The notes: a model not told the origin generated them from the letters alone. Numbered from the stretch's first letter, positions 54,308 through 63,847 are shown. The stretch is DNA of 64,000 nucleotides from Streptomyces rhizoryzae (GCF_023155275.1 NZ_JALMUV010000035.1:25721-89720), one strand, 5' to 3'. Numbers and translations: made by a program.

Positions 54308-54883
54308 GTGCCCGCTAAGAGCAGCACGATCGTCACCGGTCTCACCGTGGCCGCCCTGGTCGCGATCGGTGTGCTCGGCTATCAGGCGACCGCGTCCGCC
54401 TCCGGCCCGCTGACCCCGGTGCGCGGCCAGGCCAGGAGCGCCGAGCGGCCGGCCGCCCGCGAGCAGCACGACAAGAAGGACACCCCGCCCGCCCCGCCCG
54501 CGGTCCCGGCGCAGTCGGGCACCGGCAAGCGGGTGGTGTACGCGCTGGACGCCAAGCGGGTCTGGCTGGTGGGCGCGGACGGCACCGCGCAGCGGACGTT
54601 CCCGGTGACGCCGAGCGCGGTGTCCCCGGCACCGGGCACCTACCCGGTCACCTCGCGGTCGGTGAGCGTGACCGGCTCGGACGGGGTGGCGGTCGAGCAC
54701 GTGGTGCGGTTCGCCGCCGTCAACGGCGTGGTGATCGGCTTCAGCGCGGCGGTCGACGGTTCGACGCCCGCGCCGGGCGGTGCGAACGGCAGGAAGACCG
54801 GCGGCATCCGGGAGGCGCGGGCGGACGGCGCCGCGCTGTGGGACTTCGCGGTGCGCGGCGTGAAGGTCGTCGTCGTCCCCTGA
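54308..54883 (+). CDS. Exported/membrane-anchored protein of unknown function
   Basis: 191 aa from a GTG behind AAGGTGG. One N-terminal hydrophobic segment (IVTGLTVAALVAIGVLGYQATASASG) is an uncleaved anchor or signal. A charged/Pro linker (about 35-75) precedes a beta-rich domain with VVYALDAKRVWLVGADGTAQRTFPV, which resembles the substrate region of L,D-transpeptidase-like folds but lacks an HxxG...SxGCxR motif. Function unknown. Confidence 0.75.
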   Translation: MPAKSSTIVTGLTVAALVAIGVLGYQATASASGPLTPVRGQARSAERPAAREQHDKKDTPPAPPAVPAQSGTGKRVVYALDAKRVWLVGADGTAQRTFPVTPSAVSPAPGTYPVTSRSVSVTGSDGVAVEHVVRFAAVNGVVIGFSAAVDGSTPAPGGANGRKTGGIREARADGAALWDFAVRGVKVVVVP

Positions 54884-54924
54884 CGCCGTCGTCCCCTGAC
54901 GCCCGCGCGCTTCGCCCGTGTGGG

Positions 54925-55161
54925 TTACGCCGCGTCGCGGCCCGGAGTGGACGCGGGCCGGCCGGCCGCGGCGGGGCGCCCCGATGCGCCGCTTTCGTCC
55001 TCGTCGCTCTCCCCGGCCCGCTCCTCCGCCCGCCGCGCGGCGCGCGCGGCATCGGCGCCGTTCGCCTCCTCCGCGGTATCCGGCGGCGTGGAGACGGCGC
55101 TGGCCGCGGCACCGGCCGCGAGCAGCTCGTTCATCGTCGGCGAGGGCTGGTGGGGGGACAT
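54925..55161 (-). CDS. Small acidic/Ala-rich hypothetical protein
   Basis: 78 aa. No Cys; MNELLAAGAAASAV is a short hydrophobic stretch, and the rest is Ala/Glu/Asp/Arg-rich and likely disordered. GGGAGG before the ATG supports translation. The iron-box-like sequence 43 bp upstream suggests iron regulation. I do not recognise a function. Confidence 0.6.
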   Translation of the reverse strand: MSPHQPSPTMNELLAAGAAASAVSTPPDTAEEANGADAARAARRAEERAGESDEDESGASGRPAAAGRPASTPGRDAA

Positions 55162-55203
55162 GGACGCCTCCCGGGCTCCTGGGGCAAGCGACTGGGGTCA
55201 GGC

Positions 55204-55222
55204 TCTACTTAGGCACACCTAA
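55204..55222. promoter_or_regulatory. Iron-box-like site (DmdR1/IdeR operator)
   Basis: TTAGGCACACCTAA (55209-55222) matches 13 of 14 bases of the inner half of the 19-bp Streptomyces iron box TTAGGTTAGGCTCACCTAA. It lies before the small gene at 55161. Confidence 0.6.
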
Positions 55223-55338
55223 CCAGGGCTCTCCCACCCATGTGACCACGCGCGGCACCGCGCGCGCAACATTTTGCCGACGGCTTGTCGGAAACTACCG
55301 GGCCGACCGGTCCGAAAACCGCCCCGGAGCGGCCTTGG

Positions 55339-55875
55339 TCAGCAGATCTCCAGGTCCGGCAGTCCGGCGTCCGCCCAGCGCGCACCGATCCCGGTGACGC
55401 TCACCTCGCGCACGTCGTCCTCGTCCTCCTCCGGGTGCCCGGTGAGGCCGCCGGGGGCCTCGGCGCCCACGGCGCGGCCGATGACGACGTGCAGCCGCTC
55501 CTCGGACAGCTCCTCGACCTTGCCCTCGCCCCACTCGACGACCACCACCGACTCCGGCAGCGAGACGTCCAGGTCCAGGTCCTCCATCTCGTCCAGGCCG
55601 CCGTCGAGGCGGTACGCATCGACGTGCACCAGCGCCGGGCCGCCGGTCAGCGAGGGGTGGACCCGGGCGATGACGAAGGTGGGGGACGTCACGGCGCCCC
55701 GCACGCCCAGGCCCTCGCCCAGGCCGCGGGTGAGCGTGGTCTTCCCGGCCCCCAGCTCACCGGTGAGCAGCACCAGGTCGCCGGGGCGCAGCAGCGGCGC
55801 CAGCCGGCGGCCCAACTCCTGCATCTGATCGGGGGACTTGACGGTTACGCGGGCGGTCACGCCAGTGGTGCTCAT
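55339..55875 (-). CDS. tsaE: tRNA threonylcarbamoyladenosine ATPase TsaE
   Basis: 178 aa. P-loop GELGAGKTTLTRGLGEGLG, SPTFVIAR, HVDAYRLDGG and VVVEWGEG are the TsaE signature. It activates the TsaB-TsaD complex by ATP hydrolysis. The acidic C-terminal insert is longer than in most. TACCAT lies 7 nt before the ATG. An alpha/beta hydrolase gene precedes it by 72 bp. Confidence 0.94.
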   Translation of the reverse strand: MSTTGVTARVTVKSPDQMQELGRRLAPLLRPGDLVLLTGELGAGKTTLTRGLGEGLGVRGAVTSPTFVIARVHPSLTGGPALVHVDAYRLDGGLDEMEDLDLDVSLPESVVVVEWGEGKVEELSEERLHVVIGRAVGAEAPGGLTGHPEEDEDDVREVSVTGIGARWADAGLPDLEIC

Positions 55876-55882
55876 GCCGCAA

Positions 55883-55888
55883 ATGGTA
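55883..55888 (-). promoter_or_regulatory. -10 box for leaderless tsaE
   Basis: Leftward TACCAT lies 7 nt before the ATG at 55875. Confidence 0.45.
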
Positions 55889-55947
55889 CGGCCCGGACGC
55901 GGCGGCGGTCCCGCGCCCGGCCGGGGGCGGCGGCGCACACCGGGGTG

Positions 55948-57279
55948 TCAGGCCCGCGCCGAGCGCGACCTCCGGGCCGCGCTGACCCGCTCCACCAGCC
56001 CCACCAGGTGCTCGTTGACCAGCTCGGGCCGCTCCAGCATCACCAGGTGCCCGGCCTCCGGGACGCAGACCAGCTCGGCGTCGGGCAGCACCTCGGCGAT
56101 GGTCCGGCTGTGCTCGGCCGGGGTGATCAGGTCCTCCTCCCCGGCGAGCACCAGCGCCGGCACCGTGTCGTACGCCACCAGCGCCTCGGTCTTGTCGTGC
56201 ACCGCGAACGCCGGGAAGAACTCGGCGACCACGTCGATCGGGGTCGCCTCGATCAGCCGCTCGCCGAACCGCGCGACCGCCGGATCCACCTCCGGGCTGC
56301 CGAACGAATAGCGCTTGACCAGCCCCGCGAACAGATCCGCGGTGGCCCGCCGGCCGCGCTCGACCAGCTCGCTCTGCCGCCCCAGCGCCCGCAGCACCCC
56401 CGGCGCCAGCCAGTGGAACGCCTTCGAGCCCATCGACGGCAGCCCGAAGCCCACCTCGCTCAGCCGGCCCGCCGACGTCCCGATCAGCGCGACCCCGGCC
56501 ACCCGCTCCGCGACGAACTCCGGGAACTGGTCGGCCAGCGCCATCACCGTCATCCCGCCCATGGAGTGCCCGACCAGCACGATCGGCCCCTCGGGCACCG
56601 CCGCGTCCAGCACCGCCTTCAGGTCCCGGCCCAGCAGGTCGATGGTGACCGGCTCGCTCCCGTCGAGCTGCCCGTGGCCGCGCGCCGAGCGGCCGTGGCT
56701 GCGCTGGTCCCAGTGGACGGTGCGGACCGCACCGCGCAGCGCGGCCCGCTGGAAGTGCCAGGAATCCTGACTCAGGCAGTACCCGTGGCTGAAGACCACC
56801 GTCGGCGCCGGGGAGCGCCGCCCCAGAGCCGCCCTGAGCCGCTTGTGCAGCCCGCTGTGGGCGTCCTGCGCGGCCCGCGTCTCCTTGCCCGCACGGGCGC
56901 TCGCCGAGCCGTTGACGGCCCCCCGGGCGCCCTTGGCGGCCCGCCCCGCCGGCTTCCGCTCCCCCACCTCGTCGACCTCGTAGTACAGCTCGGTGCCGTC
57001 CTCGGCGACCGCCGCCCCCGGAATGCCGCGCAGCGTGCCGTACGGGCCGGACGCGTCCAGCGCCAGCCGCGCCCGGCGGCGCATCCCCCGGCCGACGGTC
57101 AGCCGCTCCATCGCCACCCCGGCCGCCGCGCCCGCCGCGACCACACCGATCGCCAGCCCCGCCAGGCCCGCCTGGCGGCCCGCCCGGGCCCAGTTGCCGG
57201 CCGTCTCCGCGGCGGTCTCGACGGCCGCCTCCACGGCCGTCTCCACGGCCTGCGCCGCGATCCTGCCGCCGTCGGTCAT
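55948..57279 (-). CDS. Alpha/beta hydrolase with N-terminal membrane segment
   Basis: 443 aa. An N-terminal Ala-rich segment (about 34-56, AGLAGLAIGVVAAGAAAGVAM) could anchor or insert. The hydrolase fold follows: VFSHGYCLSQDSW oxyanion region, nucleophile GHSMGG, Asp in LAGEEDLITP, His in EAGHLVM. Substrate unknown. The ATG overlaps the alr stop by ATGA, a conserved Streptomyces neighbourhood. Confidence 0.87.
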   Translation of the reverse strand: MTDGGRIAAQAVETAVEAAVETAAETAGNWARAGRQAGLAGLAIGVVAAGAAAGVAMERLTVGRGMRRRARLALDASGPYGTLRGIPGAAVAEDGTELYYEVDEVGERKPAGRAAKGARGAVNGSASARAGKETRAAQDAHSGLHKRLRAALGRRSPAPTVVFSHGYCLSQDSWHFQRAALRGAVRTVHWDQRSHGRSARGHGQLDGSEPVTIDLLGRDLKAVLDAAVPEGPIVLVGHSMGGMTVMALADQFPEFVAERVAGVALIGTSAGRLSEVGFGLPSMGSKAFHWLAPGVLRALGRQSELVERGRRATADLFAGLVKRYSFGSPEVDPAVARFGERLIEATPIDVVAEFFPAFAVHDKTEALVAYDTVPALVLAGEEDLITPAEHSRTIAEVLPDAELVCVPEAGHLVMLERPELVNEHLVGLVERVSAARRSRSARA

Positions 57280-58469
57280 GCCCCGCCCCCCGTCCGCGCC
57301 GCGCCGTCCCCGCCACCGCCTCCGGCGGGCGCCGCGCCGTCCACGTAGACGCGCGGCACCCGGCTCCCGATCCGCGTGACGATCTCGTACCCGATCGTGC
57401 CGGCCGCCCGCGCCCAGTCCTCCGCGCTCGGCTCGCCGCGGTCCCCGGGCCCGAACAGCACCGCCTGCTCCCCGGCCTCGGCGCGGTCGCCGCCCAGGTC
57501 GACGACGAACTGGTCCATCGCCACCCGCCCGGCGACCGTCCGCCACTTCCCGGCGACCAGGACCGGCCCCGTCCCCGAGGCGTGCCGCGGGATGCCGTCG
57601 GCGTACCCCAGCGGGACCAGCGCCAGGGTGGTCTCCCCCGGTGTGGTGTAGAGGTGCCCGTACGACACCCCGTGGCCGCCCGGCACGCGCTTGACCGACG
57701 CCAGCGACGCCTCCAGGGTCATCACCGGCCGCAGCCCGAAGTCCTCCGGCGCGCCGAGCTCCGGGCTGGGCGAGACGCCGTAGATGCCGATCCCGGCGCG
57801 CACCAGGTCGAAGTGGGCCTCGGGGAGGGTGAGCAGCGCCGGGGTGTTGGCGATGTGCCGCACCTCGGGGCGCAGCCCGGCCGCGTCGGCCACCGCCAGC
57901 GCCCGGCGGAACTCCGCCAGCTGCGCGGCGATCGAGGGGTGCCCCGGCTCGTCGGCGCACGCGAAGTGCGACCAGACGCCGGTGACCGCGAGCACGCCCT
58001 CGGCCTCGGCGGCCCGGGCGGCCGCGGTCAGCTCCGCCCAGTCGGCCGGCTGGCAGCCGTTCCGGCCGAGCCCGGTGTCGATCTTCAGCTGGACGCGCGC
58101 GGCCCGGCCGCAGGCCCGCGCCGCGTCCGCGACCTCCCGCAGCGCCCACAGGCCGCTCACCGAGACGTCGATGGCCTCCTCGACCGCTCTGCGCCACGGC
58201 CCGCCCGGGGTCCACAGCCAGCACATCAGCCGTCCGGTGTCCCCCGCGGCGCGCAGGGCGAACGCCTCCTCCGGGAGCGCCGTGCCCAGCCAGGCCGCGC
58301 CCGCCTCCCGGGCGGCGCGGCCGCACCGGACGGCGCCGTGCCCGTAGCCGTCGGACTTGACCACGGCCATCAGCTCGGCCCCGGGGGCACGGTCCCGCAG
58401 GGCACGGACGTTCGACCGCACGGCGGCGAGGTCGATGGCGGCACGGGCACGCTTCGCTGTCTCGTTCAT
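57276..58469 (-). CDS. alr: Alanine racemase
   Basis: 397 aa. PLP lysine in MAVVKSDGYGHGA (about 37), the HIANTPALL block, SYGHLYTTPGETTLALVPLGYADG and VAMDQFVVD. It makes D-Ala for peptidoglycan. The Tyr of the second half-site (YGHLYT) is present. GAGGGGG precedes the ATG, with GACACT just upstream. Confidence 0.95.
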   Translation of the reverse strand: MNETAKRARAAIDLAAVRSNVRALRDRAPGAELMAVVKSDGYGHGAVRCGRAAREAGAAWLGTALPEEAFALRAAGDTGRLMCWLWTPGGPWRRAVEEAIDVSVSGLWALREVADAARACGRAARVQLKIDTGLGRNGCQPADWAELTAAARAAEAEGVLAVTGVWSHFACADEPGHPSIAAQLAEFRRALAVADAAGLRPEVRHIANTPALLTLPEAHFDLVRAGIGIYGVSPSPELGAPEDFGLRPVMTLEASLASVKRVPGGHGVSYGHLYTTPGETTLALVPLGYADGIPRHASGTGPVLVAGKWRTVAGRVAMDQFVVDLGGDRAEAGEQAVLFGPGDRGEPSAEDWARAAGTIGYEIVTRIGSRVPRVYVDGAAPAGGGGGDGAARTGGGA

Positions 58470-58686
58470 CCCCCTCAGTGTCGCAGGCGACCGCCCTCGG
58501 GGTCCCTGCTGACGCCGGTCCCGTCCCGGCTTTTCGCGTTCCCGCGCCTCCCGGGGGGACGCGCCACGCGGAACGGGCCGAGCCCGGCCGAACCGGCGGG
58601 AAAGCCGCCAACGGCACGGCCCGCAGGGGCCGTCCACGCGTCCACGGCACCCCGGCCCCCGGCGCCCCGGCAGGGCACCGCGGGCC

Positions 58687-60120
58687 TCAGGACACCACGT
58701 CCCGCCAGGCCGCCCCCAGCGCCCCGGCCACCTGGGACGCCACGATCGGCGCGCCGTGCGGGCCGGCCGCGCGCCGGGCCGCCAGGCCGTGCAGGTACGC
58801 ACCCACCGCACCGGCGTCCCGCGGCGCGAGCCCGGCGGCCAGCAGGGAACCGGTGAGCCCGGAGAGCACATCGCCGCTGCCCGCGGTGGCGAGCCAGCCG
58901 GTGCCGGTGGGGTTGACCCGGACCGGGACCCCGTCCGCCGGCTCCGCCACCAGCGTCGTCGAGCCCTTCAGCAGCACCGTCGCCCCGTAGCGCGCGGCCA
59001 GCTCCCGTACGGACGCCAGCCGCGCCGCCTCGACCTCCGCGCGCCCGCACCCCAGCAGCGCCGCCGCCTCCCCGGCGTGCGGGGTCAGCAGCGTCCCGGC
59101 ACTGCGCCGCCGGACCCGGTCCGGCGTCAGGAAGCGCAGCCCGTCGGCATCCACCAGCACCGGCACGTCCGCGGCCAGCACCTCCTCCAGCGCCCCCGAC
59201 TCGTCGCCCAGCCCCGGGCCGATCACCCAGGACTGGACCCGGCCCGCCGCCCCCGGCGGCCCGGCGTGCACCAGCGTCTCCGGGAACCGCGCCAGCACCG
59301 CGTCCGCCGCCGGCCCCACGTACCGCACCGCCCCGGCGCCGCCGCGCACCGCGCCCGCGACCGCCAGCACCGCCGCCCCCGGATACCGCGCCGACCCCGC
59401 GACCACCCCGACCACGCCCCGCCGGTACTTGTCGCTCTCCGCCGCCGGCCGCGGCAGCAGCGCGGCCACGTCCGCGTGCTGGAGGGCCTCGGCGGCGGCG
59501 GCCGGCGGCACGTCCAGGCCGATGTCCACCAGGCGCAGCGCCCCGGCCCGCTCCCGCGCCGGATCGATCAGCAGGCCCGGCTTGTACGCGCCGAACGTGA
59601 CCGTCAGATCGGCCCGGACGGCCTCGCCGGCCACCTCGCCGGTGTCCGCGTCCACGCCGCTGGGCAGATCGACCGCGACCACCGCACCCGCCGCCGCGCG
59701 GGCCGCGCGGGCGAGCCGGGCGGCCTCCGGGCGCAGCCCGCCGCGGCCGCCGATGCCGACGATGCCGTCGAGCACCAGATCGGCCCGCCCGATGTCGCCC
59801 GGGGCGTCGGACGAGACCCGCCCGCCGGCCGCGCGCAGCGCCGCCAGCCCGCCGCGGTGGGCCCGGTCGGGCGAGAGCAGCACCGCGCGCACCCCGGCGC
59901 CGCGGCGGGCCAGCCGGGCACCGGCGTACAGCGCGTCCCCGCCGTTGTCGCCGCTGCCCACCAGCAGCACCACCCGGGACCCGTACACCCGGCCCAGCAA
60001 CTGCGCGCAGGCGGCGGCCAGTCCGGCCGCCGCCCGCTGCATCAGGGTTCCCTCGGGCAGCCGGGCCATCAGCTCCTGCTCGGCGGCCCGCACGGTCTGA
60101 ACGCTGTAGGCAGTCCTCAT
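58687..60120 (-). CDS. nnr: Bifunctional NAD(P)HX epimerase/dehydratase
   Basis: 477 aa. The N-terminal YjeF domain (VVLLVGSGDNGGDALYAGARL) is the epimerase, and the C-terminal domain (LLTPHAGEAAALLG, NPTGTGWLATAGSGDVLSGLTG) the ADP-dependent dehydratase. Together they repair hydrated NAD(P)H. Read after acpS with a 65-bp gap. Confidence 0.94.
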   Translation of the reverse strand: MRTAYSVQTVRAAEQELMARLPEGTLMQRAAAGLAAACAQLLGRVYGSRVVLLVGSGDNGGDALYAGARLARRGAGVRAVLLSPDRAHRGGLAALRAAGGRVSSDAPGDIGRADLVLDGIVGIGGRGGLRPEAARLARAARAAAGAVVAVDLPSGVDADTGEVAGEAVRADLTVTFGAYKPGLLIDPARERAGALRLVDIGLDVPPAAAAEALQHADVAALLPRPAAESDKYRRGVVGVVAGSARYPGAAVLAVAGAVRGGAGAVRYVGPAADAVLARFPETLVHAGPPGAAGRVQSWVIGPGLGDESGALEEVLAADVPVLVDADGLRFLTPDRVRRRSAGTLLTPHAGEAAALLGCGRAEVEAARLASVRELAARYGATVLLKGSTTLVAEPADGVPVRVNPTGTGWLATAGSGDVLSGLTGSLLAAGLAPRDAGAVGAYLHGLAARRAAGPHGAPIVASQVAGALGAAWRDVVS

Positions 60121-60185
60121 GCGGCCAGTGTCACACCGGCACCGGGCACCGCGAACGCGCGCCGCCCGCGCGCCGCCGGCCCGCC

Positions 60186-60563
60186 TCACCCCTCGGCGAC
60201 CACCACCGCCGAGGCCACCCCGGCATCGTGACTGAGCGACACGTGCCAGGAGCGGACGCCCAGTTCGGCGGCGCGGGCGGCGACCGTGCCGCGCACCCGC
60301 AGCCGCGGCTGCCCGCTGTCCTCCACGTACACCTCGGCATCCGTCCAGTGCAGACCGCCCGGCGCGCCCAGCGCCTTGGCCACCGCCTCCTTCGCGGCGA
60401 ACCGCGCCGCCAGGGAGGCGATACCGCGCCGCTCGCCGCTCGGCAGCGTCAGCTCCGCCTCGATGAACAGCCGGTGCGCCAGCTCCGGCGTCCGCCGCAG
60501 CGCCGCGTCGAAGCGGTCGATCTCCGCGACGTCGATCCCGACCCCGATGATCACCCGCGTCAC
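60186..60563 (-). CDS. acpS: Holo-[acyl-carrier-protein] synthase
   Basis: 125 aa. IIGVGIDVAEIDRF holds the Mg ligand, and ARFAAKEAVAKALG the second acidic block. It transfers phosphopantetheine from CoA to ACP. The GTG overlaps the glmS stop by GTGA; a GTG three codons later is a less likely start. Confidence 0.94.
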   Translation of the reverse strand: MTRVIIGVGIDVAEIDRFDAALRRTPELAHRLFIEAELTLPSGERRGIASLAARFAAKEAVAKALGAPGGLHWTDAEVYVEDSGQPRLRVRGTVAARAAELGVRSWHVSLSHDAGVASAVVVAEG

Positions 60564-62407
60564 TCCACCGTGACCGACTTGGCCAGGTTGCGCGGCTGGT
60601 CGACCTCGTTGCCGCGGGCGGTGGCCAGTTCGCATGCGAAGACCTGGAGCGGGACGGCGGAGACCAGCGGCTGGAGCAGCACCGGCGTCCGCGGGATCCG
60701 CACCAGGTGGTCCGCGTACGGCACCACGGCCTCGTCGCCCTCCTCGGCGATGACGATGGTGCGGGCGCCCCGGGCCCGGATCTCCTGGATATTGGAGACG
60801 ATCTTGTCGTGCAGCACCGACCGGCCGCGCGGCGACGGCACCACCACGACCACCGGCAGGTCCTCCTCGATGAGCGCGATCGGGCCGTGCTTGAGCTCAC
60901 CGGCCGCGAAGCCCTCGGCGTGCATGTACGCCAGCTCCTTGAGCTTGAGCGCACCCTCCAGCGCGACCGGGTAACCGACGTGCCGGCCCAGGAACAGCAC
61001 CGTGTTCTTGTCCGCCAGCGAGCGGGCCAGTGCGCGGACCGGCTCCATGGTGCCCAGCACCTGCTGCACCTGCGTGCCGATGGCGGCCAGTTCGCGCACC
61101 ACGTCCCGGATCTCGTCGCCCCACTTCGTCCCGCGCACCTGCCCGAGGTACAGCGCGACGAGGTAGACCGCGACCAGCTGGGTCAGGAACGCCTTGGTGG
61201 AGGCGACCGCCACCTCCGGCCCGGCGTGCGTGTAGAGCACCGCGTCGGACTCCCGCGGGATGGTCGAGCCGTTGGTGTTGCAGATGGCCAGCACCCGCGC
61301 CCCCTGCTCGCGGGCGTGCCGCAGCGCCATCAGGGTGTCCATGGTCTCCCCGGACTGGCTGATGGCGATCACCAGCGTGCGGTCGTCCAGGATCGGGTCG
61401 CGGTAGCGGAACTCGCTGGCCAGCTCCGTCTCGCAGGGGATCCGCGTCCAGTGCTCGATGGCGTACTTGGCGATCATCCCGGCGTGGTAGGCCGTCCCGC
61501 ACGCCACGATGACCACCTTGCCGACCTCGCGCAGCACCGCCGGCGGGATCCGCACCTCGTCCAGCGACAGCACCCCGGCGGCGTCCACCCGCCCCAGCAG
61601 GGTGTCGGCGACCGCCTTCGGCTGCTCGGCGATCTCCTTGAGCATGAAGTAGTCGTAGCCGCCCTTCTCGGCGGCCGAGGCGTCCCAGTCGACGTGGTAG
61701 GGGCGGACCTCGGCGGGCGCCCCCTCGAAGTCGGTCACCGCCACCCCGTCCCGGCGCAGCTCCACGACCTGGTCCTGGCCCAGCTCGACGGCCTCCCGGG
61801 TGTACGCGATGAACGCCGCGACGTCCGAGGCCAGGAACGCCTCGTCCTCGCCGAGCCCCACCACCAGCGGGGAGTTGCGGCGGGCGCCGACCACCACGTC
61901 CGGCGCGTCGGCGTGCACCGCGACGAGGGTGAACGCGCCCTCCAGCCGCCGGCACACCTGCCGCATGGCCTCGGCCAGCTCCCCGCACGAGGAGTACGCC
62001 TCGGCGAGCAGGTGCGCGACCACCTCGGTGTCGGTCTCGGACGCCAACGCGTGCCCGCGGTCGGCGAGTTCGGCGCGCAGCGCGGCGAAGTTCTCGATGA
62101 TGCCGTTGTGCACGACGCTGACCCGGCCGGCGTTGTCCAGGTGCGGATGGGCGTTGGCGTCGGTGGGCCCGCCGTGCGTCGCCCACCGGGTGTGGCCGAT
62201 CCCCACCGTGCCGGTGGGCAGCGGGCGGTCGGCCAGCTCCTTCTCCAGGTTGGCCAGTTTGCCGGCCTTCTTGGCCGCGGCCAGCCCGCCGTCCGCGAGC
62301 ACCGCGACCCCGGCCGAGTCGTAGCCGCGGTACTCCAGCCGCTTCAGCCCGGCCAGCACCACCTCAAGGGCGCTCTGCCCGCCCACGTACCCCACGATTC
62401 CGCACAT
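60560..62407 (-). CDS. glmS: Glucosamine-fructose-6-phosphate aminotransferase
   Basis: 615 aa. Catalytic Cys2 (MCGIVGYVG), glutaminase GHTRWATHG, then two SIS domains (VACGTAYHAGMIAKY, AISQSGETMDTLMAL). It makes GlcN-6-P for cell wall precursors. TAGGCT lies 6 nt before the ATG. No ribozyme-like leader is visible. Confidence 0.96.
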   Translation of the reverse strand: MCGIVGYVGGQSALEVVLAGLKRLEYRGYDSAGVAVLADGGLAAAKKAGKLANLEKELADRPLPTGTVGIGHTRWATHGGPTDANAHPHLDNAGRVSVVHNGIIENFAALRAELADRGHALASETDTEVVAHLLAEAYSSCGELAEAMRQVCRRLEGAFTLVAVHADAPDVVVGARRNSPLVVGLGEDEAFLASDVAAFIAYTREAVELGQDQVVELRRDGVAVTDFEGAPAEVRPYHVDWDASAAEKGGYDYFMLKEIAEQPKAVADTLLGRVDAAGVLSLDEVRIPPAVLREVGKVVIVACGTAYHAGMIAKYAIEHWTRIPCETELASEFRYRDPILDDRTLVIAISQSGETMDTLMALRHAREQGARVLAICNTNGSTIPRESDAVLYTHAGPEVAVASTKAFLTQLVAVYLVALYLGQVRGTKWGDEIRDVVRELAAIGTQVQQVLGTMEPVRALARSLADKNTVLFLGRHVGYPVALEGALKLKELAYMHAEGFAAGELKHGPIALIEEDLPVVVVVPSPRGRSVLHDKIVSNIQEIRARGARTIVIAEEGDEAVVPYADHLVRIPRTPVLLQPLVSAVPLQVFACELATARGNEVDQPRNLAKSVTVE

Positions 62408-62413
62408 GGAGGC

Positions 62414-62419
62414 AGCCTA
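62414..62419 (-). promoter_or_regulatory. -10 box for leaderless glmS
   Basis: Leftward TAGGCT lies 6 nt before the ATG at 62407, between the small upstream gene and glmS. Confidence 0.5.
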
Positions 62420-62432
62420 CGCCGGGCCGTTC

Positions 62433-62690
62433 TCAATACCCGCGAGCTATCCGGTCCCGCGCCTCCCGGGCCCGGGCGCGCAGTTCCGCGTCGGCCTCCG
62501 GGTCCCCGCCGGGCTCGTGGTGCGCCAGGAAGTCCGCCAGGTCCTCCCCGATGTCGGCGTCCGGGAACTCCTCGGCCAGCTCGGCGTGGACCCGGGCCGC
62601 GAAGCCCTCGGCCCCGGCCCGGGCGCCCGCCGCGCGCCGCCGGCGCTCCCGGGCGCGTTCGCGCAGCAGTTCCCGCAGGCGTGCTCGCAC
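62433..62690 (-). CDS. Small charged conserved hypothetical protein
   Basis: 85 aa from a GTG behind GGGGGG. Highly Arg/Glu-rich and helical (LRELLRERARERRRR, then HAELAEEFPDADIGEDLADFLAHHEPG). No membrane segment or Cys. It lies 25 nt before glmS on the same strand. Function not recognised. Confidence 0.65.
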   Translation of the reverse strand: MRARLRELLRERARERRRRAAGARAGAEGFAARVHAELAEEFPDADIGEDLADFLAHHEPGGDPEADAELRARAREARDRIARGY

Positions 62691-62841
62691 GCCGACCCCC
62701 CTGTGTCTCCCCGGCGGCCACCGGCGCCGCTCCCGGTCAGAAAATACCCTTGTCCGCACTCCTCCGGGCGCCCGACGACCGGGTCCGTGCGCCCCGGACG
62801 GCCGGACGGCACCCCGCCGCGGTCCGCCCGCGCCCGCCGCG

Positions 62842-62847
62842 GACAAT
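62842..62847 (+). promoter_or_regulatory. -10 box for leaderless coaA
   Basis: GACAAT lies 7 nt before the GTG at 62855, in the same layout as the methyltransferase gene at 50174. Confidence 0.4.
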
Positions 62848-62854
62848 GGGCCCT

Positions 62855-63841
62855 GTGTCCCTGACGACGGATCCGCAACGACGCCGCACCGACAGCTCGC
62901 CGTACGTCGACCTGACGCGTGCGGAGTGGAGTGCCCTGCGGGAGCGGACCCCGCTCCCGCTGACCGCCGAGGAGGTCGAACGGCTGCGCGGCCTGGGCGA
63001 CGTCATCGACCTCGACGAGGTCCGCGACGTCTACCTCCCGCTGTCCCGGCTGCTCAACCTCTACGTGGGCGCCACCAGCAACCTCCGCGGCGCCCTCAAC
63101 ACCTTCCTGGGCGACGCCGGCAACGGCCACGGCTCCCAGCCCGGCACCCCGTTCGTGATAGGCGTGGCGGGCAGCGTCGCGGTCGGCAAGTCCACCACCG
63201 CCCGGCTGCTCCAGGCGCTGCTGGCCCGCTGGCCCGAGCACCCGCACGTCGAGCTGGTCACCACCGACGGCTTCCTGCATCCCAACGCCGAACTCCACCG
63301 CCGCGGCCTGATGTCCCGCAAGGGCTTCCCCGAGTCCTACGACCGCCGGGCGCTGACCCGCTTCGTGGCCGACGTGAAGTCCGGCCGGGCCGAGGTCACC
63401 GCCCCGGTCTACTCGCACCTGATCTACGACATCGTGCCCGGCGAGCGGCTGACCGTGCGCCGCCCGGACATCCTCATCGTCGAGGGCCTGAACGTCCTCC
63501 AGCCGGCGCTGCCCGGCAAGGACGGCCGCACCCGGCTCGGCCTCGCCGACTTCTTCGACTTCTCGGTCTACGTGGACGCCCGCACCGAGGACATCGAGCA
63601 GTGGTACCTCGGCCGCTTCCGCAAACTGCGCCGGACCGCGTTCCAGGACCCCTGCTCGTACTTCCGCAAGTACACCCAGGTCTCCGAGGAGGAGGCGCTG
63701 GACTACGCCCGCCTGATGTGGCGCACCATCAACCGCCCCAACCTGGAGCAGAACGTGGCCCCCACCCGCGGCCGCGCCAGCCTCGTCCTCCGCAAGGGCC
63801 CGGACCACAAGGTCCAGCGGCTCTCCCTGCGGAAGCTGTGA
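62855..63841 (+). CDS. coaA: Type I pantothenate kinase
   Basis: 328 aa. P-loop GVAGSVAVGKSTTARLLQALL, TTDGFLHPNAEL and the SYFRKYTQVSEEEALDYA end block define CoaA. It makes 4'-phosphopantothenate, the first step to CoA. The ATG at 62846 overlaps the -10 box, so the GTG is preferred; the choice is not certain. Terminated by the hairpin at 63848. Confidence 0.94.
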   Translation: MSLTTDPQRRRTDSSPYVDLTRAEWSALRERTPLPLTAEEVERLRGLGDVIDLDEVRDVYLPLSRLLNLYVGATSNLRGALNTFLGDAGNGHGSQPGTPFVIGVAGSVAVGKSTTARLLQALLARWPEHPHVELVTTDGFLHPNAELHRRGLMSRKGFPESYDRRALTRFVADVKSGRAEVTAPVYSHLIYDIVPGERLTVRRPDILIVEGLNVLQPALPGKDGRTRLGLADFFDFSVYVDARTEDIEQWYLGRFRKLRRTAFQDPCSYFRKYTQVSEEEALDYARLMWRTINRPNLEQNVAPTRGRASLVLRKGPDHKVQRLSLRKL

Positions 63842-63847
63842 ACACGC

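Noticed and set aside
58475..58686. Small gene between nnr and alr
   Set aside because: Frames there are extensions of shadows with no start signal or motif; I see only a promoter-sized spacer.
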